A DNA stretch of 16,630 nucleotides. It comes from Rhodobacter sp. (GTDB taxonomy: Bacteria > Pseudomonadota > Alphaproteobacteria > Rhodobacterales > Rhodobacteraceae). Where the stretch lies: assembly GCA_016704435.1 (NCBI GenBank), contig JADJAB010000027.1, positions 1 through 16,630 on the forward strand. The letters run 5' to 3'. Both the position numbers and the translations under genes were made by a program. The stretch's first letter is position 1. Each line of letters opens with the position of its first letter. Below, piece by piece: positions 1-8,569 of this stretch. The notes beneath the pieces are model-generated. The model was given only the letters and a program-made list of their open reading frames with translations. It searched no databases and was not told the DNA's origin.

Positions 1-1320
1 GGTTCGAGACCTTCAAGGACACTCTTCGATCTGAGCCGCTATGCGATGTCCGGCATTGCGGGCCTGCTGGTCTACACGCTGGTGGGGTACGCTGGCGACG
101 GTCATCAGTGCAATCCATTTACTGCGACATTGGTGCCGATCGGCTTACCGCGCTTGCCGCGCAGATCAGCTTATGAAAACGCGCTTGCTCCTGACGATCG
201 CGCGCAGCCATCGGCACGACGATAACCGCCATCATAGGCTCGCTGAGTGCGAATTATCTCCGCGGGGCAGCTGGCGCTGTCAGATGATTTTCAAGGTTTC
301 GACAGCCGGCGTCGGCCGGATCTTCACATCATTCCGCTACGGGCCTTGTCGATGTCCTGGCGGTATGGTCGGCACCGCCGATTACGATTTCGCGCTCAAG
401 GTCGCGATGTTCCGGCACCATTTTCAACGTGATGGGTGTCGCAATCATGCTGCCGCTCTTGAACCGGCTGATCGGTTTCATCGAAACAGTCATCAAGGAA
501 ACTGCAGGCTGACCCAGCCGCCCGAAGCATTTGCCGGAGGCTGCTGACGAATTTCCGGCAACAATCCCCGCATGCGCTGCGCAAGGAAGTAAAGCATGTC
601 TACGACAACCTGCTGGAGCTTGATCGGGTGCATGGGCTGAACCCCTTGGCCGCCGTGAGATCTTCGCAACAAAGCGATGTGGCTGCCACGGTCCGTTCAG
701 AGCCGCAAGGTGGTTTGATTTCGATTTCGCGCTATGCGAGGCACGCGAAGATCGCTCTATGCGGCGATCGTGGAGTTCACGACACGTACCGGCGCGAAGG
801 ACCTGCCCCTGGACGTAACCGACAGGATCTACATCCTTCGTGATGTGGCTGGCCAGATTGTCCGGGCGGTGAAGGCGGTCACACTTGGTGCCGCAATGCC
901 ACGGGCCTACACGACACATGATCAAGGCGCCGTAACCGAGATTCATGACGCGCTGCGCACCCTGAAATCGCCGATCCTCGTGGAGATCCGCAACGTCCTC
1001 GACATTGCCGAGCCCGAGGCTCGAAGCAATCTGTGGCTGGACGAAGAGGCCGCGCAGGAATGGAGGATGATGCACACAACAGCAACCGTGTCGTCGATGC
1101 GTTGATCCGCAAGGGCAGTCTCGATGCAGATGCCGCGACCCGTTCTTCAACGATCCCGCTATGCCTACAACGCCATGCGCGACCCGATCGGCGCCGCGCG
1201 CGCCTACTACATCGAATCCGACAGCGCCGTCGCAGAGGTGGAACGCATTCTTGCATTTGATGAGGAAGAAGTCGGCGAGGTGACGGTTGACACCGCCGAA
1301 ACCAGATCCGGGATCACAGA
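1..1320 (+). pseudogene. Na+/phosphate cotransporter (NptA/PhoU-like tail), frameshifted and cut by window edge
   Basis: The product would be an inner-membrane Na+/Pi symporter (PF02690 type) with a C-terminal PhoU-like helical domain. The match has to be pieced together across three frames. Frame 1 near 25-85 reads SRYAMSGIAGLLVYTLVG, a membrane segment. Frame 3 near 207-260 reads AIGTTITAIIGSLSANY, the GANIGTT-type signature. Near 418-510 comes IFNVMGVAIMLPLLNRLIGF, a further membrane segment. From about 755 the PhoU-like part follows (YAAIVEFTTRTGAKDLPLD, RIYILRDVAGQIVRAVKAV, VEIRNVLDIAEPEARSNLWL), then VVDALIRKGSLDAD in frame 1 and YAYNAMRDPIGAARAYYIES in frame 2. At least six shifts are needed, and the QSSxAT motif region near 100-130 is also eroded, so some real divergence is likely besides simple indels. 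The N-terminus lies outside the window and the 3' end is approximate. Family call is fairly sure; function as written is lost. Confidence 0.8.
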
Positions 1321-1383
1321 AAAACTAGGCTGCCATCGCCGTTCGCGATTGCGTTGACCATTTCACTGCAGGAGATGTTCAAA

Positions 1384-1697
1384 ATGGGGCTGGAAGAAAT
1401 ACGCTGACAAATCCCGACGATTACTTCAGCAGACTCACTCTTGGGAAAGGCCAAGAAGATCAAGGCAAGTCACGTCGAAAACCGCGGATCCGAAAGCTGA
1501 AGGCGAAGAAGCAGCAACTTCAGGACGAATTCGAACGAAATTTCGTCAAGGAATCAAGGAAGTCGCGGCTTGAACGCAAGGTCCTGATTGCCAACGAACA
1601 CACCAAACGCGCCGAGATGTTGCTCGGAAATCGACAGCCCGCAGATCCCGGCCCCAAGGTGGACGCCGAAGGGGACATTGCGCCGCGCGACGAGTGA
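1384..1697 (+). pseudogene. Small charged coiled-coil-like ORF of unknown function, one frameshift
   Basis: I do not recognise this gene. An AGGAG (1370-1374) precedes ATG 1384, which opens MGLEEIR and then stops. In another frame, from about 1410, reading continues as NPDDYFSRLTLGKGQEDQG, a stretch dense in K, R, E and Q (IRKLKAKKQQLQDEFERN, SRKSRLERKVLIANEHTK), and an acidic tail ending PRDE at TGA 1695-1697. One base change near 1402-1410 would give a protein of about 100 residues. The good ribosome binding site, a continuous reading frame of about 95 codons and strong helical, heptad-like composition argue for a real gene. No membrane segment or signal peptide is visible. It sits between the Na/Pi cotransporter remnant (same strand) and ppk2 (convergent), so a phosphate-related role is possible but is only inference from position. 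Confidence 0.45.
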
Positions 1698-1753
1698 TCG
1701 ATCCAGACACGTTCTTTAGCCTGTGCCGGCCGCAACGGGCAGGGATCACGGCT

Positions 1754-2606
1754 CTAGTAGATTTCCGGAACGAATTTCTGCGGCTCTACGGGCGGGCGTG
1801 ACATAGTCGCGCCGCGTGGGCCTCGTCCGTGGCGATCAGGCCCGGGCGTGCAGTCCGTGTAGGGGACGACGGACAGCAAATGGCTTATGCAGTTCAGCCT
1901 TGCGTGTTTCTTGATGTCGGAATTCACCACGTTCCGGTGCCTGCTCGATATCGGTATGGACGAACATTCGTCCTTGGCCTTGAAACAATCGACCCAGCGA
2001 TCCTGGCTTTCCAAATCCATCGGGCTGAGTTTCCAGCGCTTTGTCGGTTCAATCAGACGTTTTTGAAAGCGCCGCTCCTGTTCGTCGTCGCTGACCGAGA
2101 ACCAGTACTTGATCAACTGATGCCCGATCGTACCAGCATGCGCGTTCAAATCCTCGGGGCAGCTTCGCAGGAACTCCTGATACTCGCTCTCGGTGCAAAA
2201 CCCCATCACCCTTTCGATGCCCGCCCGGTTGTACCAGACCGGTCGAAGATGGCCATTTCTGCGGCAGGAAGGTGGGCCACGAAGCGTTTGAAAGTACCAC
2301 TGAGACTTCTCGCGTTCGGTCGGGGCAGGCAGGGCGACGATCTCGCGGACAGACGAGGGTTGAGTGGTCCTGTGATCCGCTTGATTGTTCCGCCCTTGCC
2401 CGCCGCGTCCCGCCCTTCAAAGACAATTGGCGATACGATGGCCCTTGTCCTTGATCCATTCCTGCATTTTCACGAGCTCGAATCTGCAGCCTCGCCAGCT
2501 CGCTCTCATACTTCTGGCGGAAATCTCAGGCGCGCTGGCTCAGCCGCCGCTTTCCGTCAACCCCGCCTCGATCTGACGTGTCATTTCTTGAACTCTGCTG
2601 CATCCC
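1754..2606 (-). pseudogene. ppk2: Polyphosphate kinase 2 (PPK2 family), frameshifted
   Basis: PPK2 enzymes move phosphate between polyphosphate and nucleoside di- or monophosphates in the cytoplasm. The C-terminal half is open from 2209 to the stop at 1754: MGFCTESEYQEFLRSCPE, IKYWFSVSDDEQERRFQKRL, KRWKLSPMDLESQDRWVD, KKHARLNCISHLLSVVPY and a final RPPVEPQKFVPEIY, all typical of the family. Upstream, in other frames, are YESELARLQ, ELVKMQEWIKDKGHRIA, the Walker A segment FEGRDAAGKGGTIKRIT (about 2365-2415), ALPAPTEREKSQWYFQ and the lid-like DRS-WYNRAGIERVMG with a one-base break inside it. At least four shifts are needed, plus an in-frame stop near the N-terminus (RRLSQRA, stop, DFRQKY). The 5' end is approximate (ATG near 2604 or 2584). 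All core motifs can be recovered by single-base fixes, so either recent decay or consensus errors would explain it. The IS begins about 50 bp upstream. Confidence 0.85.
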
Positions 2607-2673
2607 TACGACTCCCACCATAGCATATTTGGAGCATGGGGTCGGAGTTCACCTGATCTGGACTCCGGCAACG

Positions 2674-2741
2674 TGCGCATTCCGACGCATTCGGTCGGCT
2701 GTTCCGACAACATCCGGTCAGTCATTCCGGGGTATCCGGTC
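2674..2741. repeat. Left-end IS21 repeats (inner end, istB side)
   Basis: This is the terminal 11-mer TGCGCATTCCG at 2674-2684 followed by ATTCGGTC (2689-2696, one mismatch), ATCCGGTC (2712-2719) and ATCCGGTC (2734-2741). Start-to-start spacing is 23 and 22 bp, about two helical turns. Multiple terminal repeats are known for IS21-type elements as transposase binding sites; that role is applied here from family knowledge. Confidence 0.7.
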
Positions 2742-2779
2742 ACCTGAGGATCGTTGCCGCGTGGGCATGGTTTTTGATG

Positions 2780-3542
2780 TCAGGCCGGGCAGCCTTCGTC
2801 AACTTTTTCGGTGGGGTCGGTGGAGCGCCGCATGGAATGACCGTCGAGTTCGAAGCGGTAAGCGTTGTGGACCAGGCGGTCGAGGATGGCATCGGCGAAT
2901 GTGGGTTCGTCGATGACGTCGTGCCATGCGGTAACCGGGAGCTGGCTGGTGATCAGGATCGAGCCTCGCTCGTGGCGGTCCTCGACGATTTCCATGAGGT
3001 CCCGTCGCTGACCGGCGGTCAGACGATCCGGACCCCAGTCGTCCAGTATGAGCAAGTCCACTTTCACGAGGGATCGGAACAGGCGTGGAAAGCGTCCGTC
3101 GCCATGGGCCAGTTCGAGATCGGCGAACAGACGGGGCAACCGCTGGTAGATGACAGTGCAGTTGTCGCGGCAGGCTTTTTGCCCCAGCGCGCAGGCGATC
3201 CGGTCTTTCCGACGCCGCAGGGACCGGTGATCATCAGGTTGCGGGCGTCTTTGATCCAGCGGCCGGTGGCGAGTTGCTGGAACAGGGCCCGGTCCAGTTT
3301 ACGCGGTGTGCGGAAGTCGACATCCTCAATAGCCGCCCCGATGTGGCGCAGTTTTGCCGCTCGCATGCGGGTCTGGAACCGCCGGGTGTCGCGACTGGCG
3401 ACTTCGCGGTCGACCAGAAGGCCGAGCCATTCGGCGTGGCTCAGCTCCACGGTGGCGTCTTGCGCCTGCAAGTCGATGAATGCCTCAGCCATGCCGTCGA
3501 GCTTCATCTGGCGGAGCAGGTCCAGGTGGGGTGGGTCAACAT
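2780..3542 (-). pseudogene. istB: IstB, IS21-family AAA+ ATPase transposition helper, frameshifted
   Basis: IstB is the ATP-dependent partner that directs the IstA transposase to target DNA. ATG at 3542 follows GAAAGGAC and gives MLTHPT, the family's usual opening. One base is missing near 3530 before LDLLRQMKLDGMAEAFIDLQ. Further on come RMRAAKLRHIGAAIEDVDF, LATGRWIKDARNLMITGPCG and Walker A GPCGVGKT, then a second shift near 3195. The last frame carries IACALGQKACRDNCTVIYQ, Walker B VDLLILDDWG, the sensor strand SILITSQLP and RLVHNAYRFELDGHSMR, ending at TGA 2780-2782. Repaired length is about 254 residues, normal for IstB. It starts 11 bp after the istA stop, so translational coupling is likely. 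As written it would give only a short peptide. Confidence 0.85.
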
Positions 3543-3553
3543 CGTTTGTCCTT

Positions 3554-5083
3554 TCAATGGAAGTAACCGGGGCCGCGGATATTGCCATGCTGGATCGCGG
3601 GCCGTCCGCGGCCGGTTCGGGCCGTTTGCGATGGAGGTTGTTCTTCAGGATCGAATTGACCGAGGAATAGGACCGCGCCCCGATCATGGAGCGCCCGCTC
3701 GCAGGCTGCTTCCAGCGCCTCGGGGCCGTGCGGTTTGGCCGGGCGCATGATGCCGAGGCAGGAGCGGAACCCCTGCTCCGGGGGTGGCTGCGGTCGCGCA
3801 GGATTACCTCAACCAGCGTCGCGGTATTGGGCCCGATCTTCGCAGCCCAGTTCTTCAGCCGCTCGGGCGACCATTCGGAGTGGCGCCGATGGCTGGCCGG
3901 CATGTGATCGGCGATGGTGGTGTGCTTGCGATTGGACGAGGTCCTGGCGTGGGCGGCGACACGTTTGCCGTGGTGGAAAATCTCGACCGTCCGCGCCGTG
4001 AGTCGGACCCAGACCTTCTCCCGCAGCAGGCTGTGCGGGGCCGAGTAGTAATGCTTGTCCACCTCGACGTGGTAATCGAGGCCGACAGTGCACTGCTTCC
4101 ATTCAGAGAAAACGTAGGGCTCCGCGGGCAAGGACCGCAGGGCGGATCGCTCGACCTGATTGAACAGGTCCCGGCGGCTGGCGCCGAGATGCCGGGTCAC
4201 CCGGTCGTTCAGCCGGTCAAGGAGGACGCGGATGGCGGCGTTCAATTCCGCCAACGAGAAGAACCGCTGGTTGCGCAGGCGCGCCGCGATCCAGCGCTCT
4301 GCGATCTGGACGGCGACTTCCACCTTCGCCTTGTCGCGGGGCTTGCGCGGTCGGGCCGGCACGACTGCCGTGCCGTAATGCGCGGCCATGTCGGCGTAGG
4401 TCCGGTTCACTGCCGGTTCATAAAGCAGGCCTTGGTCACGCCGGACTTCAGGTTGTCGCATACCACCTGCGCCGGGACGCCGCCGAAGTAGCTGAACGCC
4501 CGGCAATGCGCGCCGATCCAGTCTGACAGGCTCTGGCTCCAGCTTGCCTCGGCATAGGTCAGGTTCGAGGCCCCAGCGTGGCCACGAACAACTGCGCCTG
4601 ACGAACCTCGCCAGTTGCCGCGTCAATGACGGCCAGCATGGTGCCGGCGTAATCAACGAAGACCCGTTCACCGGCAACATGGTGCTGGCGCATCACTGGC
4701 GTCAGGCGCCCTGTCCAGCGGCGGTGGAGATCGCAGAACCGGCTGTATCCATAGCCTTCCGGATGAACGGCGCGGTATTCCTCCCACAGCAGGGACAGCG
4801 TCACGCCCGGGCGCTTGAGCTCGCGGTGGATCGCCGGCCAATCCGGTTGCGCCTCGACAAGCCGGATGGCGCCACCGATCGGATGAAACAGCAGCGCTTC
4901 CAACGCGGCGTCCGTCATCTCCGCTGCAAGCGGCCACGTGAGCGCGGCCCGTTCAATCCGCTTCAGATACTCACTGGCGGTGCTCTGCCCGACACCAAGG
5001 CTCGTCGCGATCTTCCGGGTCGACAATCCGCTGGCGTGAAGCCGCAGCGCTTCTCTGATCTTCCGCATCGTCAGTCTCTTCAT
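3554..5083 (-). pseudogene. istA: IstA, IS21-family DDE transposase, frameshifted
   Basis: IstA carries out strand cutting and joining for the IS. The N-terminus from ATG 5083 (MKRLTMRKIREALRLHASGL) holds a helix-turn-helix (STRKIATSLGVGQSTASEYL). The integrase core follows: first Asp in VFVDYAGTMLAVIDAATGE, second in QVVCDNLKSGV (recovered after a shift near 4562), and the Glu in RDKAKVEVAVQIAERWI (after a shift near 4430). The C-terminal part (YHVEVDKHYYSAPHSLLREK, VEIFHHGKRVAAHAR) matches the family's beta-rich tail. Shifts near 3770, 3693 and 3600 lead to the natural end NIRGPGYFH at stop 3554-3556. Repaired length is about 509 residues, normal for the family. There is only a weak AGGCGG-type ribosome binding site. 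An alternative start is the in-frame ATG five codons on (MRKIREAL). All DDE residues are still encoded, so loss of function depends only on the indels. Confidence 0.85.
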
Positions 5084-5167
5084 GGGGCCGCCTGCTCTGT
5101 TTGAAAGAGCAAGCGTAGCCCGCCGCAGGACTGCCCAGCAGCGTCAGAACCTCACCCCGAAAGGGTG

Positions 5168-5255
5168 ACCGGATACCCCGGATCGGTGACCGGATCAGAT
5201 TGGAATCCTGACCGGATCAAATCAGGATCCCCGACCGGATCACCCGGAATGCGCA
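5168..5255. repeat. Right-end IS21 repeats (istA side)
   Basis: GACCGGAT occurs four times, at 5168-5175, 5189-5196, 5211-5218 and 5233-5240 (spacing 21, 22 and 22 bp), followed by CGGAATGCGCA at 5245-5255. These are the inverse of the repeats at the other end. The outermost copy lies exactly 15 bp inside the 11-mer at both ends. The array also lies upstream of istA, so it could take part in control of the transposase promoter. Confidence 0.75.
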
Positions 5256-5270
5256 TGCTGGACGCCGGCA

Positions 5271-5745
5271 ATGTGAAATGAGCTTTGCAGCAGGAACACT
5301 GGCCCGGGGACCCGGAGCTTGTCCCGCTTGATCTGATCCAGCCCGCAGACACCAAACCAATGGCGTTCTGCCTGTCTCCCCGAGGCCGACGCATTGGATT
5401 TCGCGGTCGCCGCACTGTCTCAGGTATTGCTGGTCAACCCACGGTTGGAGCAATCAGCGTCGCCTCGATGCCATGCCGTGATGCCCCGCTATCGACCGAG
5501 AACACCAGGCAAGCCGGATTCAGGTCGATTTTCTTGATCAGGAACTTCCGGCACTAGCGAAACCATCGCCGAATGCCGGGCGCGTTTCCATGAACCAGCC
5601 AAGATGTACCTCGACGCCAAGGCCACGGCGCGGCGCGGACTCAGACGCCGCAAGGGCTGATTTTCTTTCCGAAGGTCGGCAATCGGCTTAACCCCAATCA
5701 AGGAAGAACGGGCCGGAGAGGTATAGAATCATTCACGGAATCTGT
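5271..5745. other. Stretch without a recognisable gene between the IS and the LRR gene
   Basis: Short open frames occur on both strands (for example a plus-strand frame ending at TGA near 5660 that reads ETIAECRARFHEPAKMYLDA, then ARRGLRRRKG), but none has a convincing start plus ribosome binding site and I recognise none. Given the decay on the other side of the IS, this may hold worn gene remnants. It was adjacent to the ppk2 upstream region before IS insertion. Confidence 0.4.
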
Positions 5746-5752
5746 AGAGGAG
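5722..5752 (+). promoter_or_regulatory. Possible -10 box and ribosome binding site of the LRR gene
   Basis: TATAGAAT at 5722-5729 resembles a -10 element and lies about 33 bp upstream of the start. AGAGGAG at 5746-5752 is a strong Shine-Dalgarno 9 bp before ATG 5762, and this decides the start. I see no good -35 box at 16-18 bp spacing, so the promoter part is weak; the ribosome binding site is solid. Confidence 0.4.
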
Positions 5753-5761
5753 TGAAATTCC

Positions 5762-6933
5762 ATGTCCGCGCAATGTCACATCACCCGCCGCCGTATCGGC
5801 ACGTGCCCGCAACGGCTCTGGCCGTCGGTATGGTCTTTGGCCTGCCGGCGCTCAGCCCGACAGCCGCGGCGGCCCGAAGACGCCAACGCAGCCGCGGCAC
5901 GGCCGGCCGAACTTGGGGTCAAGGTGCGCAATGAACCGGTGACCGCCGAGACGCTCGGCGAGGTGCAGTCGCTTTCCTTCGGTTCGGCGATCGCGCCGCA
6001 GATCACCGATGCCGATATCGGCCTGTTTCAGTTCCTGCCCCGGCTGGGATACGTCGCGCTGGACAACACGCGCGGCCTCACGCCCGAGGGTCTGGCGCAA
6101 CTGGCCGATGTGCCCGAACTGTGGAAGCTGAGTCTGCGTGACAGCGAGATGACCGATGCCCATATGGCCGTGGTGGCCGGACTGTCGCGGGTGCGCGGGC
6201 TTGACCTGACGATGAATGGGTGTCACCGATGCCGCGATGCCCGGACTGGCGGCGATGCCGGCGTTGACGCACTGACGCTGGACGCCACCGGCATCACCGA
6301 TGCGGGCATGGCGGCACTGGAGGGAAATCGCACCCTGCAGATCCTCTACTTTGCGCGGACTGGCGTCACCGATGCGGCCTTTGTGGCGCTCGGAACCATC
6401 CGGACGCTGCAGACGCTGGCGTTCAACGATACGCCGGTGAACGGGTCGGGTTTCGAGCATCTGGGCGGCCTGACCGGGTTGCAGGAAATGGGCATGATGA
6501 ATACCGCCGTGGACAACGTGGCGGTCTGGTACCTGACCAAGGTGCCCTCGCTGAAAACGGTTCCTGTGGGACACCAAGATCGGCGATGACGCGCTGGCCT
6601 CTATCGGGCAGCTTCCGGCGCTTGAGGTGGTGTATCTCGACCGCACCGCGATCACCGATGCGGGCCCGGCGTCGCTTTCGGCTGCTGGCGCTGCGGACGC
6701 TCTGGCTGAACGGAACGGCCGTTTCCGATGCCGGCATGACGCATCTGACGGGTTGCAGCCAGGTTTCGATCCAGATCGGGCAGACAAAGGTGGGTGATGC
6801 GGGGCTGCTGGTGCTGGCGGCAATCCCGACGCTCACCTCGATCAGCGCCTCGCGCAGCCTTGTCACAGCCGAAGGCGTGGCCGCAGCGATGGAGGTGCCG
6901 GGCCGCAACGAAGCGCTGCGGATCAGCAACTGA
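5762..6933 (+). pseudogene. Exported leucine-rich-repeat protein with 24-residue repeats, frameshifted
   Basis: After an N-terminal hydrophobic export signal (ALAVGMVFGLPALSPTAAA, in frame 1 after a shift near 5800), almost the whole protein is made of 24-residue leucine-rich repeats of the form 'I/V-T-D-A-G-M-x-x-L-x-x-L-x-x-L-x-x-L-x-L-x-x-T-x'. Examples are ITDAGMAALEGNRTLQIL, VTDAAFVALGTIRTLQTL and VSDAGMTHLTGC. Shifting frames near 5870, 6215, 6270, 6560 and 6680 restores about 13 consecutive repeats and a protein of roughly 390 residues ending RNEALRISN at TGA 6931-6933. Such solenoids bind other proteins or ligands and are common in planctomycete-like 'ITDAGL' LRR proteins; the partner here is unknown. 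The signal suggests a periplasmic or secreted site. The shifts near 6215 and 6270 cancel each other, which favours consensus errors or very recent damage. It is convergent with the TRAP operon. Repeat class is certain, function unknown. Confidence 0.75.
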
Positions 6934-6943
6934 CGCCCCCGGC

Positions 6944-6962
6944 GCGGCGGCACGCCCGCCGC
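6944..6962 (+). terminator. GC-rich hairpin after the LRR gene
   Basis: GCGGCGG (6944-6950), a five-base loop CACGC, and CCGCCGC (6956-6962) form a perfect 7-bp stem starting 10 bp after the LRR stop codon. No T-run follows, so it is a weak candidate for intrinsic termination, but the position between convergent genes fits. Confidence 0.45.
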
Positions 6963-6963
6963 C

Positions 6964-7137
6964 TCAGACCGACGCGATTGCTGCGATGATGCCGCGCGCT
7001 TCGGCAGCGGTGGACGCCGTTTCAACTGAAAGGAGAGTTCCAGTCGGCATCTTTCTGCCTCTCCCAGTCCTCCCGAAACGGCTCCATCATCAGCCCGAGC
7101 GTGATCTTTCGTGGCTGCCGGCAGTCAAGTATCGCCT
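6964..7137 (-). pseudogene. Possible ORF remnant downstream of dctM, unknown
   Basis: The minus strand reads LDCRQPRKITLGLMMEPFRE then DWERQKDADWNSPFS and a stop. After a one-base shift it goes on as TASTAAEARGIIAAIASV with a stop at 6964-6966, which looks like a natural protein C-terminus. There is no start codon with a ribosome binding site and no recognised family. It may be the 3' remnant of a gene once co-transcribed with the TRAP genes. The coding interpretation itself is tentative. Confidence 0.25.
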
Positions 7138-7161
7138 TGACCTAATCATGCGCAAGCAGGG

Positions 7162-8529
7162 TCAGGCGCAACACCCGGCCTTGCGGTGCGCTCGCAGATC
7201 ATCCGGGCCAGCCGGGTCGACGTCGGGAAAGACCAGTCGCGGCAGGTAAGGTGACGATATCCGGAAACGCGACGATCACCGCTATGACCAGAAGCAGGAC
7301 AAGAAAGAACGGCATTGCCCCGCGCACCAGCACGGCAAAGGGATAGTCCGGTCTCAGCCCTTGCAGGATGAACAGGTTCATCCCGACCGGAGGTGTCAGC
7401 AACCCGGCCTCGATCAGCATCGTCAGCAGCACACCGTACCAGATCGGATCGAATCCAAGCGACACGACGATGGGAAATGTCAGCGGCAGCGTCATCACCA
7501 TGGCGGCAAGACCATCCATCAGCATGCCCAGAACCAGATAGAAAACGACCAGCACAAGAAGATTGAAATAGGGCGACAGACCCAGGTCCAGCACCATCGC
7601 CGACAATTGGGCGGTGATCTGATCGTAGGTCAGATAGATGCCCATGAGTTTCGCGGCCCAGAAGATGCACATGACCATTGACGTCGTCTTGACGCTGCCT
7701 GCCAGCGCCCGTGCCAGAACCTCACGGCTGAGCAGGCGGTAGCCGATTGCAATGACGAAGGTCAGGACACAGCCGATCGCGGCCGATCCGTCGGTGTTGC
7801 AATGCCGGCATAGATGGACCCCATCACGCCGACGAACAGCACGACCACCGTCCACGTCTGACCCAGCGCCGCGAAACACGCGCTCCACGGAAGCCTTTTC
7901 CACTTTCGCCATCGGAAACCAGATGCGGCGACAGGCGGACCCTTGCGGCGATGTAGATCATGTAGGCTGCGGTCAGCAGGATGCCGGGGATCACCCCGCC
8001 CAGAAAAAGCTGACCGATGGACTGGTCCGTCATCGCGCCGAAGACGATGAGGCTGAGGCTGGGCGGAATCAGGATACCAAGCGTGCCGCCGGCCGCGACA
8101 GACCCGGCAGCGATGCTGCGGTCATAGCCGCGCTTTTCCATTTCCGGCAGCGCCACGGTGCCAATTGTCGCACAGCTAGCCAGACTCGACCCCGAACATG
8201 CAGCGAAAGCGGCGCCGACAACGATGTTGGAATGCAGCAAGCCCCCAGGCAACAGCCTGTCCAGCAGCGGATAGATGCCGTCATAGATCCGCTTGCTCAG
8301 GCCGGATTCGAACAGCAGATAGCCCATGAAGATGAACATCGGAATCGCGCCAAGCACGAAACTGGTCAGGCCGTCCCAGGTCAGCTGCCCCGACGCCAGG
8401 ATCAGCGCGGGGTTGGCGATACAGCGAGCCGACGGCAACCACCCCGAGCGCGAAAACGATCGGCAGGCCGAAGAAGATCAGGAAGATCAATACCGCAACA
8501 TACGTGCTGACGATGATCAGTAGGTCCAA
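7162..8529 (-). pseudogene. dctM: TRAP transporter large membrane subunit DctM, frameshifted, TTG start
   Basis: DctM forms the substrate channel of the tripartite Na+-driven TRAP importer together with DctQ and the binding protein DctP. The start is inferred as TTG at 8529, with GGAGGG (8534-8539) 4-5 bp upstream; it gives (M)DLLIIVSTYVAVLIFLIFF. Family signatures are clear: LGAIPMFIFMGYLLFESGLS, GGTLGILIPPSLSLIVFG, GSIYAGIATPTD, IEAGLLTPPVGMNLFILQG. Shifts are needed near 8425, 7915, 7870, 7795 and 7250; the last gives the end YLPRLVFPDVDPAGPDDL at stop 7162-7164. Repaired length is about 455 residues, normal for DctM, with many membrane helices and no residue-scale gap, so only single-base events break it. 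It lies 40 bp after dctQ. Substrate is not evident. Confidence 0.85.
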
Positions 8530-8569
8530 TTGACCCTCCGCAGGTTCAACTGTGACGCTTGCAATATGT

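Larger units (their letters stand above)
2659..5270 (-). mobile_element. IS21-family insertion sequence, about 2.6 kb
   Basis: The element carries the istA-istB gene pair in the usual order on the minus strand and is the usual size for the family. Both ends contain the inverted 11-mer TGCGCATTCCG (2674-2684, and its complement at 5245-5255), exactly 15 bp inside positions that would give terminal TG...CA at 2659 and 5270. Inward from this lie inverted 8-bp repeats ATCCGGTC/GACCGGAT. The exact borders are inferred. I see no convincing 4-8 bp target duplication in the flanks (ACCTGATC on the left, ATGTGAAA on the right). Both transposition genes are frameshifted as written. Confidence 0.8.

Noticed and set aside
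1829..2623. 264-codon plus-strand open frame over ppk2
   Set aside because: The minus strand shows PPK2 motifs along the whole stretch; the plus frame resembles nothing.
3784..4491. 235-codon plus-strand open frame inside the IS
   Set aside because: It is antisense to istA, whose DDE domain and C-terminal motifs are clear.
5168..5240. Repeat array read as a small CRISPR
   Set aside because: The units are only 8 bp with about 14-bp gaps and are mirrored at the other IS end; they are transposon end repeats.
5852..6823. 323-codon minus-strand open frame opposite the LRR gene
   Set aside because: The plus strand carries an unmistakable 24-residue repeat; the minus frame only mirrors it.
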